DNA from: Pseudomonas fluorescens
Lineage (GTDB): Bacteria > Pseudomonadota > Gammaproteobacteria > Pseudomonadales > Pseudomonadaceae
Length of the DNA stretch: 64,000 nt
Assembly (NCBI RefSeq): GCF_902497785.1
Contig: NZ_CABVHK010000011.1
Span: forward strand, 124,001-188,000
Reading direction: 5' to 3'
Below, one piece after another: positions 62,470-64,000 of this stretch. The translations under genes and the position numbers were made by a program. The first letter of the stretch is position 1, and each line of letters starts with the position of its first letter. The notes below the pieces were generated by a model that saw only the letters and a program-made list of their open reading frames with translations, searched no databases and was not told the DNA's origin.

Positions 62470-63258
62470 GACTTTCTCCGAAGAGTTGCAACGCTGCAAA
62501 AGGCTAATGGCCAGCCGCCCCGAACACGACGTGGTGCGAGTACGGCCCAAGGTACGGCCCTGTTTTTAGTTATCGAACTGCGGCGACACCCATGGTCGGT
62601 TACCGAGCCATCAGGTGTCGGTCGACCATGAGTGATCGGTCGAGGGCGAAGAGAGCAAAAGCAGATTGCATGCCAGATTTTTTTCGGTGCATGGCAGAAA
62701 GCCGTTACTGCGATGCCTGATCCCAACGCTTCGAGGCGGGTCAGCCGAGGTCGTCCGACGGACTCGTGGAAGGGGATGTGAAGGGCGTGAAAAACCCGCA
62801 GCACGCCATGCCCGACAAGGCTTTGATCTGGATCAAGGAATTTCTCAAATGAGCAAAAACGAGCTTATGAAAAACTAAAAAAACAGCGTTTTTTTAAGCG
62901 GTTTTAGGCTGCCATTTTTGAGCCCGTTTATTTTTTCATGGTGGTTTTTTCGGAGAGGTTCATGCTCAACATTTTTCTAATTGTTTCGGCGGATTCTGTT
63001 GTTTATAACGAGTTAACTAAATGATTTATAACGTAAAAATACAACTTATCGAGGATTTCATCGTTTTGCAGCAGTGTTACCAAACTGCACGACGCTGGTG
63101 CGGCCAGGTAAAATCTGCACCTAAAATACACACTGTTTTATTTGGTAAAATTCAATTGACATTTCACGTAATTATTACGATTTTAGATTTAAGCGTTTTC
63201 CCCGGCCCTCGTGCCGAGGTCATCCGTTCTGGTGACACATAACGAGCAGGTAAAGAGC
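62470..63258. other. Long AT-rich divergent intergenic region
   Basis: No supported gene lies in these 789 bases between the divergent transporter operon and the amidase. The right half is AT-rich. A 20-codon frame at 62962-63024 follows GGAGAGG, but nothing else supports it. A promoter-like element with a palindrome lies at 63156-63184. Confidence 0.55.
63156..63184 (+). promoter_or_regulatory. Candidate amidase promoter with palindromic operator
   Basis: TTGACA at 63156-63161 is a consensus -35; a weak -10 GATTTT follows after 17 bases at 63179-63184. In the spacer CGTAAT-T-ATTACG (63167-63179) is a perfect inverted repeat, well placed for a repressor. It lies about 75 bases before the amidase. 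Confidence 0.45.
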
Positions 63259-64000
63259 ATGTCGATCGTTGTTGAGGATTTAGCCTTGGGAGGGAATGGC
63301 CTTTCGGTCATGGTGAAAGACACCATTGATATCGCCGGCTACCCAACCCGCGCTTCAAGCAGCGCACTGGCCGATGCGCCGGCGGCCGGCGAACATGCAC
63401 ACGTGGTTCAGTCTGTGCTGGATGCGGGCTGCCGGATCACCGGTAAAACCAGCCTGCATGAATTGGCATTCGGCACCACCGGCCTCAACGCATGGACCGG
63501 CACGGCGTCCAATCCGCGCTATCCGGGCTATATACCGGGGGGCTCTTCCAGTGGTTCGGCCGCTGCAGTGGCGGCAGGCCTTTGCGACTTCGCGCTGGGC
63601 ACCGATACCGGCGGTTCGGTACGGATTCCAGCGGCGTGCTGTGGTGTATTCGGGCTCAAGCCAACCTTCGGTCGTGTTAGCCGTCAGGGTGTGATGCCTG
63701 CGCGCAGTACCCTCGATTGCGTAGGCCCTCTGGCACTGGATATGGATCGCTTGATTGAAGCGATGCACATCATTGATCCCACGTTCACTTCCGTTGCGGT
63801 GCCTGAGCATCTTGCTATCGGCGTTGTCGCGGTAGAGGCCAACGAACAGGTTCACTCGGTGGTGAACCAGGCGCTGGGCCGTTCGGGTTTCAAGTTGCTC
63901 GAGCAAACGCTGCCGGGCATGGCCGCAGCGTACGGCGCCGGCATGGCGATCATCAACGCCGAAACCTGGGCCGCGTGCGGTCATCTTCTGCAAACCGGTC
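63259..64000 (+). CDS. Amidase signature family protein (3' end cut by window edge)
   Basis: The frame is open from the ATG at 63259 to the window end, about 247 codons of the usual 400-480. The amidase Ser-cisSer-Lys triad is visible: the Lys in 'VMVKDTIDIAGYPT', and the glycine-serine stretch 'PGGSSSGSAAAVAAGLCDFALGTDTGGSVRIPA' with both serines. It should hydrolyse a carboxamide to acid and ammonia. It is divergent from an ABC importer operon of the type that carries amides or amino acids, so the importer may supply it. Confidence 0.9.
   Translation, partial: MSIVVEDLALGGNGLSVMVKDTIDIAGYPTRASSSALADAPAAGEHAHVVQSVLDAGCRITGKTSLHELAFGTTGLNAWTGTASNPRYPGYIPGGSSSGSAAAVAAGLCDFALGTDTGGSVRIPAACCGVFGLKPTFGRVSRQGVMPARSTLDCVGPLALDMDRLIEAMHIIDPTFTSVAVPEHLAIGVVAVEANEQVHSVVNQALGRSGFKLLEQTLPGMAAAYGAGMAIINAETWAACGHLLQTG

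Noticed and set aside
62877-62895. A-run and T-run hairpin in the amidase upstream region as a terminator
   Set aside because: The stem is only A:T pairs and no gene ends nearby; it is likely part of a generally AT-rich stretch.
63021-63242. 73-codon frame upstream of the amidase
   Set aside because: No family match, AT-rich, no convincing ribosome site, and it overlaps the promoter-like element with the palindrome.
1-64000. CRISPR array, tRNA, rRNA or complete insertion sequence
   Set aside because: No regularly spaced direct repeats, cloverleaf-like sequence, rRNA sequence or intact transposase was found on reading both strands.

Overview
The window looks like an accessory, catabolism-rich stretch of a Pseudomonas chromosome, probably the P. 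fluorescens group. This is inferred from the high GC, two OprD-family porins, a VanA/VanB/VanR/VanK set of Pseudomonas type, TcuABC, and repeated A-rich motifs of the Hfq/Crc type next to start codons. No rRNA, tRNA, CRISPR array or intact insertion sequence was seen. Both ends cut genes: a LysR regulator on the left and an amidase on the right.

Layout. (1) 1-5028: partial LysR regulator divergent from an asparaginase plus a complete polar amino-acid ABC transporter. (2) 5143-11446: patatin-like phospholipase, epoxide hydrolase, and a ketopantoate-reductase-like / alpha-beta hydrolase / SDR operon divergent from a TetR regulator, with three operator-like palindromes between SDR and TetR. (3) 11447-12307: gene-poor debris with dispersed repeats, a cupin-like fragment and a frameshifted MFS fragment. 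(4) 12308-17866: vanillate demethylation and uptake (vanAB, vanR, OprD porin, vanK) with GGATCC-centred palindromes at both promoters. (5) 18146-19154: a broken GNAT gene fused to an out-of-frame HxlR-like tail, and a GntR/FCD remnant. (6) 19155-23451: OprD porin, type II dehydroquinase, shikimate/quinate-type MFS and a divergent LysR. (7) 23520-31007: sugar-acid module of Weimberg type (ketoglutarate semialdehyde dehydrogenase, FAH-family dehydratase, IlvD-family dehydratase, LacI regulator, MFS) with two LacI operators.

(8) 31112-38645 is the most unusual part. A one-strand cluster encodes DapF, a complete polar amino-acid ABC transporter, LysA and a LysR regulator, next to an L,D-transpeptidase gene. 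An 80-base imperfect direct repeat lies upstream of both the L,D-transpeptidase and dapF. The set suggests uptake and use of diaminopimelate (or a relative), perhaps co-regulated with a peptidoglycan enzyme that acts on diaminopimelate.

(9) 38804-43855: tricarballylate module (LysR, TcuA, TcuB, TcuC). (10) 43856-50828: integrase remnant, lipocalin lipoprotein, an unrecognised membrane protein, an RclC/RclR-like pair, a methyltransferase and an M20 peptidase. (11) 50893-64000: MarR, MFS and AraC genes, then an operon on the minus strand with a branched-chain-type ABC transporter (including a LivM-LivG fusion), a ketopantoate-reductase-like protein, a class II aldolase-like protein and a PAS chemoreceptor, divergent from an amidase.

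Most modules follow one plan: importer, a few enzymes and a dedicated regulator. Several porin, importer or catabolic genes also carry an AANAAYAA motif near the start, which suggests they are ranked by carbon catabolite repression. Between the modules lie gene fragments and copies of a degenerate intergenic repeat, consistent with repeated gain and loss.
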